64,000 bases of DNA from Trinickia symbiotica (GTDB lineage: Bacteria > Pseudomonadota > Gammaproteobacteria > Burkholderiales > Burkholderiaceae): contig NZ_PTIR01000002.1 in NCBI RefSeq assembly GCF_002934455.1, positions 459,620-523,619 of the forward strand. Direction: 5' to 3'. The notes under the pieces were generated by a model. It did no database searches, was not told the DNA's origin, and worked only from the letters and a program-made list of their open reading frames with translations. Within the stretch, counting starts at the first letter, position 1. Each line of letters begins with the position of its first letter. The position numbers and the translations under genes are program-made. Below, in pieces: positions 17,042 through 25,573 of the stretch.

Positions 17042-18723
17042 CCCTTGAAACCGAATTTCTCACAGGCGCGCGTCTGCTCGTCGATTCGTTGCGTACACAA
17101 CTAACTGATACGATCTTCACGGTGCCGGGCGAGAGCTTTCTCGCGGTACTCGATGTGCTCTACGACGTGCGCGATGAAATTCGCCTCATCGTCTGCCGGC
17201 ATGAGAGCGGCGCGGCCAATATGGCCGAAGCGCACGGCAAGCTCACGAATCGGCCGGGCATCTGCTTCGTCACGCGCGGCCCCGGCGCATCGAACGCGTG
17301 CATCGGCGTACACACGGCAAGGCAGGACTCGACGCCGATGATCGTTTTCGTCGGTCAAGTGTCGCGCGATGCGCTCGAGCGCGAAGCGTGGCAGGAGATC
17401 GATTACCGCCAGATGTACGGCCACGTCGCGAAGTGGGTCACGCAGATCGAGTCCGCCGCGCGAATTCCCGAGATCGTGAGCCGCGCATTCCATGTGGCGA
17501 CGTCGGGACGACCTGGCCCGGTCGTCATCGCGCTGCCCGAGGATATGCTCGTCGAGCTCGTTCCCGCGGAGAATGTGCCGCCGCTACTGCCCTCTCAGTC
17601 GATCGCCATGGAGCCGGCCAGGGCGCAGATCGACGAACTGCGAACGCTGCTCGACGAGGCGCAGCGGCCGGTCGTCCTGCTCGGTGGCGGCGCATGGACT
17701 CCCGCCGCGTGCGCCGACTTGCAGGCGTTCGTCACGCGCTTCCATTTGCCCGTGGTTTGCGCGTTCCGTCGGCAGGACCTGTTCGACAATCGCGATCCGC
17801 ACTATGCGGGCGAAGCCGGGCTCGGTATGGATCCGGCCCTCGCCGAACGACTGCGCGCAGCCGATCTCGTTGTTGCGATCGGACCGCGGCTCGGCGAGAC
17901 GAGCACACACGGCTATGAACTGTTTTCCGTTCCGGTGCCCGCGACAAAGCTCGTCCATGTCCATCGCGACGCCGCTGAACTCGGGCGGGTCTACCGTCCG
18001 CATCTCGCGATCAATGCCGGCATGGCCGAGTTCGCGCAAGCGCTGTCACGATTGCCCGCGCCCGCCCACTCCAGGTGGAGCGATTGGACTCGCGCCGCGC
18101 ACGCCGACTACGAAGCTCGGCGAACGCCGCCCGCAAGCAAAGGGGCAATCGATCTTGCGGCGATTGTGGCGCACGTCGACGAGACCCTGCCTGAGAACGC
18201 GATCGTCAGCAATGGCGCCGGCAACTATACGTTGTGGGTGCAACGCTTCTTTCGTTATCGCGGCTGGCGCACGCAGCTTGCCCCGACGAGCGGGGCGATG
18301 GGCTACGGATTGCCCGCCGCGATCGCGGCAGCATTGCACGAACCGACGCGGCCGGCGGTCTGCTTCGCGGGCGACGGTTGCTTCCTGATGACGGGTCAAG
18401 AACTCGCGACGGCGGTGCAATACGGCGCTCGCGTCATCGTGATCGTCGTGGACAACGGCATGTACGGCAGCATCCGCATGCATCAACACCGCCACTACCC
18501 GGGGCGTGTCATCGGCACCGAGCTCAAAAGCCCCGACTTCGTCGGGCTCGCGCGCGCGTATGGCGCCTATGCCGAGCAAGTCGAGCGCACTGAAGATTTT
18601 CCTTCGGCCTTCGAGCGCGCACGCGCTGCGCGGACAGCGTCTGTGCTCGTCTTGCCCACCGAACCCCACGTCCTTACGCCAAATTTAGTCATCGATGCCG
18701 GAGCGGAGGCGAACGCTCGATGA
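17038..18723 (+). CDS. Thiamine-diphosphate enzyme (acetolactate synthase / benzoylformate decarboxylase type)
   Basis: 561 residues from the ATG that overlaps the MFS stop; a much longer open frame upstream is only read-through of another frame. The PYR domain has the catalytic Glu56 in CRHESGAANMAEA. The central domain follows, and the PP domain has the ThDP motif from GDG (445-447) to Asn473 (DNGMYG). The stop overlaps the following FMN-dehydrogenase start. Paired with a 2-hydroxyacid dehydrogenase it could decarboxylate the resulting 2-oxo acid, as MdlC does after MdlB. The sequence alone does not separate a decarboxylase from a carboligase. Confidence 0.85.
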   Translation: MTLETEFLTGARLLVDSLRTQLTDTIFTVPGESFLAVLDVLYDVRDEIRLIVCRHESGAANMAEAHGKLTNRPGICFVTRGPGASNACIGVHTARQDSTPMIVFVGQVSRDALEREAWQEIDYRQMYGHVAKWVTQIESAARIPEIVSRAFHVATSGRPGPVVIALPEDMLVELVPAENVPPLLPSQSIAMEPARAQIDELRTLLDEAQRPVVLLGGGAWTPAACADLQAFVTRFHLPVVCAFRRQDLFDNRDPHYAGEAGLGMDPALAERLRAADLVVAIGPRLGETSTHGYELFSVPVPATKLVHVHRDAAELGRVYRPHLAINAGMAEFAQALSRLPAPAHSRWSDWTRAAHADYEARRTPPASKGAIDLAAIVAHVDETLPENAIVSNGAGNYTLWVQRFFRYRGWRTQLAPTSGAMGYGLPAAIAAALHEPTRPAVCFAGDGCFLMTGQELATAVQYGARVIVIVVDNGMYGSIRMHQHRHYPGRVIGTELKSPDFVGLARAYGAYAEQVERTEDFPSAFERARAARTASVLVLPTEPHVLTPNLVIDAGAEANAR

Positions 18724-19898
18724 AACTCGCGCGTCATTTGTCCATCGGCGACCTCGAGCGCAGTGCGCGCCGCAGGTTGCCGGCCAGCATCTATGGTTAC
18801 GTTAGCGGCGCGGCCGAAGACCAATGCGCGCTCGCGGGCAATCGTGCCGCATTCGCTCGTTGGGCACTCGTCCCGCGAATGTTGACCGGCGTTGCCGAGC
18901 GCTCGCAGGAGGTCGAACTGCTCGGCGTGCGCTATGCATCACCGATCGGCATTGCGCCAATGGGGCTTGCCGGACTGTGCGCGCATGACGGCGACCTCCA
19001 ACTCGCCCGTGTCGCGCATAGCGAGCGCGTGCCCTTCGTTCTGAGCGCGGCGTCGACGGTGCCGCTCGAAGCGATCTCGAACGCCGCGCCCGGCAGCTGG
19101 TATCAGGCCTACTTGAGCGCCGATCGCGCCGCGATCGCCGCTCTACTCGCGCGCGTCGAAGCCGCGGGCTTCCCCGTACTGGTGGTGACTGTCGATGTCC
19201 CGCTCGCTTCCCTACGAGAAAACGAGCTGCGCAACGGCTTCAGCGTGCCGCTGCGCTTGAGCACTCGGCTCGTGCTCGGCGGGCTCGCCAGGCCGCGCTG
19301 GATGTGGTCCACGTTCGCGCGGACACTGGCCACGCGGGGCATCCCGCACTTCGAGAATTTCACCGCAACGCGCGGCGGACCTATCGTCACTGGGGCCACC
19401 GGCGATCACCGCAGCGGACGTGCGGCGCTCAACTGGGGCGATATCGACTGGATAAGGAAGCAGTGGAACGGCAAGCTGCTGATCAAAGGCATCCTTCATC
19501 CGGGTGATGCACGGCGCGCGAAAGAGGCCGGCGCCGATGGGGTGATCGTGTCGAACCATGGCGGCCGGCAACTCGACGGTGCGCTCGCCACGCTTGATGC
19601 GCTGCCCGAGATCGCCGCGGTTGCGGGCGACATGGCCGTCATTCTCGATGGCGGGGTGCGCCGCGGCACCGACGTGCTGAAGGCGCTCGCACTGGGTGCG
19701 CGGTTCGTTCTCGTGGGCCGGCCCGCGATGTATGGACTCGCGGTGGGCGGCGAGGCTGGCGTCCGGCATGCGCTGCGACTGCTGCGGCGGGAAATCGACG
19801 TGGATCTCGCGTTGATCGGATGCGCGCGGATCGCCAATATCGATCGGGAGTTCGTGGCGCGGATCCATCAGATGGGCTGGCCCCGCGATGAAGCATAA
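18720..19898 (+). CDS. FMN-dependent alpha-hydroxy-acid dehydrogenase
   Basis: 392 residues of the lactate/mandelate/glycolate oxidase family. Visible landmarks are the N-terminal IYGYVSGAAEDQ, the FMN-phosphate region ILDGGVRRGTDVLKALALGA, and the active-site block VSNHGGRQLDG with catalytic His280. The start ATG overlaps the stop of the ThDP gene, making it the last gene of the operon. It should oxidise an (S)-2-hydroxy acid to the 2-oxo acid, feeding the ThDP enzyme. The mandelate-like assignment is inferred from the pairing, not from specificity residues. Confidence 0.88.
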   Translation: MKLARHLSIGDLERSARRRLPASIYGYVSGAAEDQCALAGNRAAFARWALVPRMLTGVAERSQEVELLGVRYASPIGIAPMGLAGLCAHDGDLQLARVAHSERVPFVLSAASTVPLEAISNAAPGSWYQAYLSADRAAIAALLARVEAAGFPVLVVTVDVPLASLRENELRNGFSVPLRLSTRLVLGGLARPRWMWSTFARTLATRGIPHFENFTATRGGPIVTGATGDHRSGRAALNWGDIDWIRKQWNGKLLIKGILHPGDARRAKEAGADGVIVSNHGGRQLDGALATLDALPEIAAVAGDMAVILDGGVRRGTDVLKALALGARFVLVGRPAMYGLAVGGEAGVRHALRLLRREIDVDLALIGCARIANIDREFVARIHQMGWPRDEA

Positions 19899-19909
19899 AG
19901 CGCTTCCGG

Positions 19910-20314
19910 CTACTGATCACCGCCGCCCAATTGGCCATCCAAGCGCAGACGACCTTCCTCGACCCACCCTTGGAAATCCTCGCCGGACTTATTCACATAC
20001 ATCACTTGGTACCACGTCTTGTATGGCTTATAGACCGTCACGACGTCGCCGGGAACAATAAAGGTACGCTTGGTCAGGCATTGAGGAGCGGGAGCCGAAT
20101 AGAAATAGGCACGCCCCGATCCCGTGACTGTCGCGGAAGCCGGCGGTCTGAAATTGTCGTCCGGGCCGCTCGTCGCCGCGTTGAGTTTTTGACAGTCCAA
20201 TGAACCTTCAGCATGCGCATAGGTTGTGGGGAAGCTCGCGCAGAAGACGAGAATCGCTCCTCCCCACATACTCGCCGACATCGCGATCTTTGCCACGATA
20301 CGTTTCGGAGACAT
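19910..20314 (-). CDS. Secreted protein, SH3-like fold possible
   Basis: About 134 residues from the ATG at 20314 (20359 also in frame). A signal peptide (AKIAMSASMWGGAILVFCASFPTTYAHAEG) precedes a mature part with DGVVTVYKPYKTWYQVMYVN-like text (VPGDVVTVYKPYKTWYQVMYV) and FQGWVEEGRLR, a pattern like bacterial SH3 domains. No family name can be given with certainty. It converges with the FMN-dehydrogenase gene at a distance of 11 bases. Confidence 0.6.
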   Translation of the reverse strand: MSPKRIVAKIAMSASMWGGAILVFCASFPTTYAHAEGSLDCQKLNAATSGPDDNFRPPASATVTGSGRAYFYSAPAPQCLTKRTFIVPGDVVTVYKPYKTWYQVMYVNKSGEDFQGWVEEGRLRLDGQLGGGDQ

Positions 20315-20378
20315 AGATGTCGGTTGTCTATGGCTTTGTTGTAGGACCCGAACGGGCACCTCGAGCGTTCCGAGCGTC

Positions 20379-20585
20379 TCAGCCGCGGCTTTCCAATGCG
20401 CGCTCGATTTTCTTGTCCGTCTTGTACTGGCTCAACGCATAAACGGACCAGATAGCGGCGGGCACCCATCCGATAACCGTGAGTTGGAGAAGAAGACAGA
20501 TGATTCCAGCGAACGGACGGCCGATCGTGAAAAACTGGAACCACGGCAAAACCAAAGCGAGCAAAAGACGCATTGCGATCCCCAT
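20379..20585 (-). CDS. YqaE/Pmp3-type small membrane protein
   Basis: 68 residues with two hydrophobic helices: a short N-terminal one (LLLALVLPWFQFF) and IICLLLQLTVIGWVPAAIWSVYAL. The second ends in the WxPaaIwaxY pattern of the UPF0057 (Pmp3) family. A charged tail (YKTDKKIERALESRG) follows. Members are linked to membrane potential and salt stress in other organisms; nothing in this context refines that. Confidence 0.65.
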   Translation of the reverse strand: MGIAMRLLLALVLPWFQFFTIGRPFAGIICLLLQLTVIGWVPAAIWSVYALSQYKTDKKIERALESRG

Positions 20586-20679
20586 CTAGTGAGCGTCGTT
20601 ATCGATACCGGCTAACGGCCGGGCGGCGCGCTTGCGCGCCGGTCATTGTCTCATTGTTCCCCCTTTCCTCGGGCAGCGC

Positions 20680-20715
20680 AAAAAAAAACGCCCGCGCGCG
20701 AATCCGCGTGCGGGC
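20680..20715 (-). terminator. Rho-independent terminator
   Basis: On the minus strand an 11-base-pair GC-rich stem (20690-20700 with 20705-20715, loop AATC, one G-T pair) is followed by a run of nine T. It lies 36 bases after the stop of the EF-hand gene and probably ends the peptidase/EF-hand transcript. Confidence 0.85.
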
Positions 20716-20751
20716 AGCATGACGCTTCCGTGATCGGGCGTCGACGCGCCT

Positions 20752-21147
20752 TTATTGCCGTTGACGCTGCTGCAGGTACTGCCTGACATCGCTCATCGTG
20801 ACGCGCCCGCTGTGCGTCGTGTCGATCTGATCGAAGTGCTTGGCGATATAGCCGAGCCCATTCGCTTGGGCTTGCGTCTTGGTGATCGCGGCGCCGTTGC
20901 TGAGCACCGTGTTAGCGCCAAGGCGTGCGTCGAGCCGCTGCTGCGCCTGTTGGGCCAGGTCGTTGCCCGTAGTCGGCATCGTCGCCGTCGCCCGCGTTCG
21001 CGGGAAGTACGGTCCATCGACCCCGCCGCCGCGATGCGGCAGTTGGACAGGCGCAACCGATTGAAGCGTGGCCGCAGCGACACCACCGGCCAGCACGCTC
21101 AATAGCATCAAGAGAGAAAGTCTTCGCAGCATATCGATTGGTGACAT
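20752..21147 (-). CDS. Secreted EF-hand-like protein
   Basis: 131 residues from the ATG at 21147, with an AGAGAG/AGCGGA site upstream. The signal peptide (MLRRLSLLMLLSVLAGGVAAA) is followed by a low-complexity linker. A C-terminal EF-hand-like unit covers the FDQIDTTHSGRVTMSDVRQYL region; its loop has Asp at 1, Ser at 5, Gly at 6 and Asp at 12, but Thr at position 3, so calcium affinity may be weak. It lies 46 bases after the S10 peptidase gene on the same strand. Confidence 0.7.
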   Translation of the reverse strand: MSPIDMLRRLSLLMLLSVLAGGVAAATLQSVAPVQLPHRGGGVDGPYFPRTRATATMPTTGNDLAQQAQQRLDARLGANTVLSNGAAITKTQAQANGLGYIAKHFDQIDTTHSGRVTMSDVRQYLQQRQRQ

Positions 21148-21193
21148 GATCCGCTCTCTATAAGGGGTAGCTGAAGAAACCGGCAATCGCCGG

Positions 21194-23023
21194 TTACTGC
21201 GTCGAGGACTGTGCCGCCAGCGTCGGCGTGCCCGCCGGGCTTTCGTCTCTCCACGGCGGCGGCAGCATCCAAAGTCCAAGCGCACCGGGCGCTGGCTGTG
21301 CTGCATAAAAATCACGCAGGTCCGATTTCATCTTCGGGCGCGCATTGTCGTCGAGATAGATCATGTGGCCGCCGGGATAGAGCGTCACCTGCAGGTTCGG
21401 ATTCAACCCTTGCACTGTCTGCAAGCGTGCGAGCTGTTTCTCAGTGTTGAAGAACGGCGTGGCGAGATCGTGGTAACCGTTCAACGCAAGCACCTGCAAC
21501 TGCGGGTTGAGCTCGATCGCCGCCAGCAGATCGGGAATCGTATCGGGCAGCGGCTGGCCGTCGTGCGAAAAGTCCCAGACGTTGATGATGTTGTCGTTCA
21601 ACGGCATGTAGGTCGCGTTCGGCGCCGTATAGCCGAGATACGTCGGCATCTGCGTCGCGAGAGCCGTCGTGAACGGCTGCGAAATCAGGATATCCGAAGG
21701 ATCGCCATCGGCTTGCAGACGCGGATCGCTATCCGGCAGTGACACGCGTCCGTCGTAGCGGCCGATCGTCGTGCCCGGCAGCAGTTCGTTGTTGAATGGA
21801 TTGATGTTGAAATAACCATTCAGCGCCTGGAACGACAAGCCCGACGACCACGTCCACGAAGCCAGCGTAGGCGCGCTCGGGAAAACCGGCGTGCCCAGGA
21901 ACGTCGGTACGCCGAGTTGGCTCAGTACCCACGACTGCGCATACTTCCTGAAGTCGCGATAGTGGGTTGTCGCGAACAGCTCCGACTGGAACGCAAACAG
22001 CGCCGGGTCGACCTGAACCGGCAGCGACAGTTGGTTGAAGTAGGCCGCCACCGCCGCGTATCCGGGGTAATAGCCGCTCAACGTGTCGGTGTCGAGCTTG
22101 AGCGCATTCATGTCGATCGTGTTGCCGCTGAGGATCGCGACCGCTTCGATCGCATCGGCGAAGTAATTCAGGATTGACGACTGCAGCATGATCCCCGTCA
22201 GATGAACGCCGGCGGATTCGAGCGCGAGCGCCAGCATGTCCGTGCGCGGCGTGCCATACGATTCGCCATAGAGATACAGCGGCGAATTGCTCCGGTTGTT
22301 CGCCGCGATATAGCGACGAATGAAGTCGCGCATCACATTGACATCGGGATCGCTGCCCCAGAACTTCTGGTTCGTGTTTGGCGCAATGGCCTCCGAGAGC
22401 CCCGTGCCCGGCGGGTCGATGAAGACCATGTCGGTCGTATCGATAAGACTCTGCGCATTGTCCACGAGCGGGAAATTCGGCCAATTCGTCATCAGTGGAT
22501 CAGGCGTGGCCACGCGCGTAGGGGCGAACGAGCCAAGCCGCAGCCAAATCGATGAGGAGCCGGGGCCACCGTTGTAGAAGAACGTGACCGGGCGAGCCGT
22601 CCCGTCCTTGCTCGGCGCCGTATAGGCGACGTACGACATCGTCGCTTCCGGCTTGCCGCCAAGATCGAAGGCCGTCAGATGGCCCGTTGTCGTCGTGTAG
22701 TGAATCGTCGTATTGCCCGACGTCCAAACGTGATGCATGACGGCCGCCTTCTCCGTCACTTGCGTCGGATCGAGACTGTCGCCCGCGTTCGTCGAATAGG
22801 CTATCTGATCCACGAAAGGCGCATCGGCCATCGCCTGCTGCTCAACGGCTGACTGCGCTGCCGTGGGTTGCTGCGCATTCGCGCTTGCCGCCACCGGCGA
22901 GCCGCCGTCGCCACCGCCGCACCCGGCAAGCGCAAGCGCCGCCGCCGCAATCGCACCGAGCCAGAGCCCGCCGCCATGACGACGCTCGAGGCTGGGTGCA
23001 CCACTCCTATCTCGCTTCTTCAT
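21194..23023 (-). CDS. Lipoprotein S10-family serine carboxypeptidase
   Basis: 609 residues from the ATG at 23023 (AAGGA upstream). The lipobox LALAGCGGG at about residues 28-36 marks it as a lipoprotein. The oxyanion-hole region FFYNGGPGSSSIWLRLGS, the nucleophile elbow LYLYGESYGTPR, the Asp in LNGYHDLATPFF and the His in YPGGHMIYLDD make a complete S10 (carboxypeptidase Y-like) catalytic triad in an alpha/beta hydrolase fold. It should act in the periplasm or at the outer membrane. Bacterial S10 proteins are less studied than the eukaryotic ones. Confidence 0.9.
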   Translation of the reverse strand: MKKRDRSGAPSLERRHGGGLWLGAIAAAALALAGCGGGDGGSPVAASANAQQPTAAQSAVEQQAMADAPFVDQIAYSTNAGDSLDPTQVTEKAAVMHHVWTSGNTTIHYTTTTGHLTAFDLGGKPEATMSYVAYTAPSKDGTARPVTFFYNGGPGSSSIWLRLGSFAPTRVATPDPLMTNWPNFPLVDNAQSLIDTTDMVFIDPPGTGLSEAIAPNTNQKFWGSDPDVNVMRDFIRRYIAANNRSNSPLYLYGESYGTPRTDMLALALESAGVHLTGIMLQSSILNYFADAIEAVAILSGNTIDMNALKLDTDTLSGYYPGYAAVAAYFNQLSLPVQVDPALFAFQSELFATTHYRDFRKYAQSWVLSQLGVPTFLGTPVFPSAPTLASWTWSSGLSFQALNGYFNINPFNNELLPGTTIGRYDGRVSLPDSDPRLQADGDPSDILISQPFTTALATQMPTYLGYTAPNATYMPLNDNIINVWDFSHDGQPLPDTIPDLLAAIELNPQLQVLALNGYHDLATPFFNTEKQLARLQTVQGLNPNLQVTLYPGGHMIYLDDNARPKMKSDLRDFYAAQPAPGALGLWMLPPPWRDESPAGTPTLAAQSSTQ

Positions 23024-23603
23024 TATTCGTCCTTGGAGGTTGAGTTGCCTTGTCTCGATGACCGCCACCTTCTATACGCGTCGTTTCTTCGCGGCGCGCA
23101 ATAGCAGACGACGGTCGACCTTCAGCCCTCTTCTCGACACAACCAAGAGCCTGACTATCGAACCGCATAAATGAATACTGCGTGATGCGAAACGTCTGTT
23201 AAGCGATTTTGATAAAGAATTTCGGAGGGTAATACATAGATACCGATAAGATCGGCGTTATGAAATTAGGCGGGAACGTGCGGCTTGTCAAGGCGTGGCG
23301 GCGTCGGTTCCTCGAGCGTACGCACTAGTTGTGGCGCGCTCGAGCACCCCGGGACGAAAACCTTTTCTATTGCCGGAGTTCTACGTGCTCAATCGCCCGC
23401 CCCTTGAAATAGTAAGGTATTTGTCAATAAAAAGTATAAAGGACGTTCTTTCTTTATTTAACGTAGCGAAGCAATCTATCGATAACTCGTTGAATTGTGA
23501 AAAGGATCGAGCGCGCGTCCCGCTTTGTGATGCAATCGCGGCATGAAGATTGCAAACCGGTTCGTTGCGGGTTTTATCGACGCCTCTTGCGAAGAACGCC
23601 GGA
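23024..23603. other. 580-base AT-richer intergenic region
   Basis: No convincing gene is seen. The part from about 23160 to 23490 is markedly AT-richer than its surroundings. A plus-strand frame at 23295-23546 (83 codons) has no recognisable family, signal peptide or ribosome-binding site. The region could hold promoters for the peptidase operon, or mark an old insertion next to the XRE/DUF1640 pair. Confidence 0.5.
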
Positions 23604-23867
23604 CTAGTGAATGAGCTTGACGAGTCCGACGACCAGGGCAGTCATGGCGAACATCGTGCCGATGTACCACTTGATCAGTTCGGCTTTTGTCTCGGCCAGC
23701 CTTGCCGAGACACTGGCATCAAGCGCGGCCAGGTCTTGCTTCGTCGCAATCTGATCATCGATGATTTCGCGCAATGCGTGCGCCTGGCCCTTGGCCTGCT
23801 CGTGCGTAAAGCCAGCGGCCTCGAGCTTTTCAGCGTAAGCAAGCGTGTCAAAAACGATAGCCGTCAT
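23604..23867 (-). CDS. DUF1640-like coiled-coil protein with C-terminal membrane anchor
   Basis: About 87 residues from the ATG at 23867; an ATG at 23900 would add eleven. The text MTAIVFDTLAYAEKLEAAGFTHEQAKGQAHALREIID matches the opening of DUF1640/CCDC90-type proteins. A coiled coil (TKQDLAALDASVSARLAETKAELIKW) and a terminal transmembrane helix (IGTMFAMTALVVGLVKLI) follow. It lies downstream of a small XRE regulator and is probably controlled by it. Family members occur on phages and integrated elements; the role is unknown. Confidence 0.7.
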   Translation of the reverse strand: MTAIVFDTLAYAEKLEAAGFTHEQAKGQAHALREIIDDQIATKQDLAALDASVSARLAETKAELIKWYIGTMFAMTALVVGLVKLIH

Positions 23868-23930
23868 CGCGCGTCGAGGAAGGTCGTTGAAGGGATCCAT
23901 GGTAGCGCGCCCAGGCTTCAAATGCAATCC

Positions 23931-24134
23931 CTACGTTGCATTGCGCTGCACGGTCAGCACCAGGCCTCGATACGCGTCGGCCTCCTTTGGCGGAACTGTC
24001 TGCCCCGTCTTTTCGTAGCGACCGATTTGCTGTCGCGTGAGGCCCCAACGCTCCGCGAGCTGCGTCTGCGTCAGCCCGACCTTCTTGCGCAGCGCCTGCG
24101 CGTCCTCGCCGTAAAGCACGTCGGTATCCTTCAT
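23931..24134 (-). CDS. Small XRE-family HTH regulator
   Basis: 67 residues from the ATG at 24134, with GAAGAG upstream. The Cro/C1-type helix-turn-helix reads LRKKVGLTQTQLAERWGLTRQQIGRYEKTG. An ATG at 24161 is in frame, but it lies within a near-perfect inverted repeat that looks like the operator of this gene, which favours 24134. It precedes the DUF1640 gene and may control both in a phage-repressor-like or autoregulated cassette. Confidence 0.8.
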   Translation of the reverse strand: MKDTDVLYGEDAQALRKKVGLTQTQLAERWGLTRQQIGRYEKTGQTVPPKEADAYRGLVLTVQRNAT

Positions 24135-24148
24135 GGGCGGCTCTTCAA

Positions 24149-24168
24149 ATGGAACTTGCATGTTCCAT
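24149..24168. promoter_or_regulatory. Inverted-repeat operator upstream of the XRE gene
   Basis: A perfect 7-base inverted repeat, ATGGAAC and GTTCCAT, is separated by six bases. It begins 14 bases upstream of the chosen XRE start and overlaps a possible minus-strand -10 sequence (CATAAT). Size and spacing fit binding by a dimeric XRE repressor, so autoregulation is likely. Confidence 0.65.
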
Positions 24169-24259
24169 TATGATACCGCACCCACGGTTCTTATCTCGAA
24201 ATACGCCCGCCTCCGACAGTACTCCTCGTGACGCTGAAAAAGCAATTAGCCGCGATGTT

Positions 24260-24664
24260 TCACCCCTGCAAGCCGGCATGCATGATCAGGCCCAGTCCCA
24301 CCACGACGACAACGGCACCAATGGCCCGTGCGATACGCTCGCCGTCCGGCGCGAGCCGTTCGCCGGTAATGGCAACCGTCACGACAGTCATCATGCGCAA
24401 GTCGATGATTCCAACGGCGAGCAAAACCGCCGTCAAGCCGAGCGAGCAATAGCGCATCCGCATCCAGGTCATCGACATCGACCAGCCGCCCGCCATCGGC
24501 ATTCCGTCCATCGACGACATCGATGCGGACCAGACGACCGTGATCGCCGCGCCGATGACGAAAAGCAGCGCCGACGTGCCGAACAGGGCTCGCTGGGAGG
24601 CGAATTCCGAGGCCATGGGCCGCGGAATCGCCCGCTCCGCGGGATGGTCTTCCATCATGCTCAT
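24260..24664 (-). CDS. Short DUF2182-like integral membrane protein
   Basis: About 134 residues from the ATG at 24664; ATG 24700 is an alternative that overlaps the DUF899 gene. The Met-rich text SMSSMDGMPMAGGWSMSMTWM and the closing block CSLGLTAVLLAVGIIDLRMMTVVTVAITGERL, then IARAIGAVVVVVGLGL, resemble the start and end of DUF2182 proteins. The middle helices of that family seem to be missing, so this may be an internally shortened member. It follows DUF899 on the same strand. Confidence 0.6.
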   Translation of the reverse strand: MSMMEDHPAERAIPRPMASEFASQRALFGTSALLFVIGAAITVVWSASMSSMDGMPMAGGWSMSMTWMRMRYCSLGLTAVLLAVGIIDLRMMTVVTVAITGERLAPDGERIARAIGAVVVVVGLGLIMHAGLQG

Positions 24665-24677
24665 TTTGAACGCTGCC

Positions 24678-25448
24678 TCAACGCGTTTCGTACTCGTCAT
24701 GGCGAACCCACCAGAGGCCGTCCGCTTCGTTGCGTCCTTTCGGCGCGCGATCGAGCCACTGGTACATGCCCCAGAGGCCGTCCAATCCTCGTGCATAAGT
24801 CGAGTAGGTGTGATAGACGACACCATCCTCGAGGATGAATGCGCTCATGCCGGGCCGGTCGCGCGTGTAGGTCGCCGCGTCGGTGCCGCATGCAGCCGCG
24901 AATTGACCGACGGGCTCGGGCGGCTGCTTCATGTCCATGACATGACCGTCGCGCGCGTAGTTGTATTCAATGCCGCCTTTGCACTGCTGCTCCTCAGTGA
25001 TCGACACGTTGAAGTCGAAGTTGAATTCGCTGCCGAGCGACGACGCCCAAGGAAACGTCCAGCCCATCCGCCGCTTGTACGCCTGCAGCTTTGCGAGCGG
25101 CGCCCGCGACACCGCCATCAGCATGACGTCGTGGTTCGCGAGGTGAACGGCGAATCCGTTGAACCCATCCGCGATCGCCGAGCACGATGGGCACCCCGCT
25201 TTGTAATCGGGCCCAAACATGAAGTGGTAGACGAGTAGCTGCGATCGCCCTTTAAACAGGTCCGGCAGCGAAACATTGCCTTCCTCAGTGTCGAACCGAT
25301 AGTCCTTCTCGACGCGGACCCACGGCATTGCCTGCCGCTGCCTCGCCAGTTCGTCGCTGCGTCGCGTCAGCTCCTTCTCGGCCTCGAGGAGCTTGATCCG
25401 CGCCGCGAGCCACTCGTCACGTGTGCCGGTTGCATGTGTCGTCGCCAT
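24678..25448 (-). CDS. DUF899 thioredoxin-like protein
   Basis: 256 residues. The family hallmarks are the basic N-terminal helix, then LVYHFMFGPDYKAGCPSCSAIADGFNG with a CPSC pair in the thioredoxin position, AVSRAPLAKLQAYKRRMGW and the C-terminal DGVVYHTYSTYARGLDGL. The fold suggests a redox or peroxiredoxin-like protein in the cytoplasm, but no activity is established for the family. It shares a strand with the DUF2182-like gene and is divergent from a winged-helix regulator 125 bases away. Confidence 0.88.
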   Translation of the reverse strand: MATTHATGTRDEWLAARIKLLEAEKELTRRSDELARQRQAMPWVRVEKDYRFDTEEGNVSLPDLFKGRSQLLVYHFMFGPDYKAGCPSCSAIADGFNGFAVHLANHDVMLMAVSRAPLAKLQAYKRRMGWTFPWASSLGSEFNFDFNVSITEEQQCKGGIEYNYARDGHVMDMKQPPEPVGQFAAACGTDAATYTRDRPGMSAFILEDGVVYHTYSTYARGLDGLWGMYQWLDRAPKGRNEADGLWWVRHDEYETR

Positions 25449-25573
25449 TCGTTCCTCCTGAAGGGGTTTCGTCGTTCGGTCGGTCCCCGATTCGACATGC
25501 TCGTTGGTGAGCGTGGTGATAGATTAGGGCCGGGCGTCTGACGAGGGGGAGTGACAACTGTGGCGCGATTCGG

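Noticed and set aside
23295..23546. Plus-strand 83-codon frame in the AT-rich gap
   Set aside because: No ribosome-binding site, signal or family similarity; kept only as part of the intergenic description.
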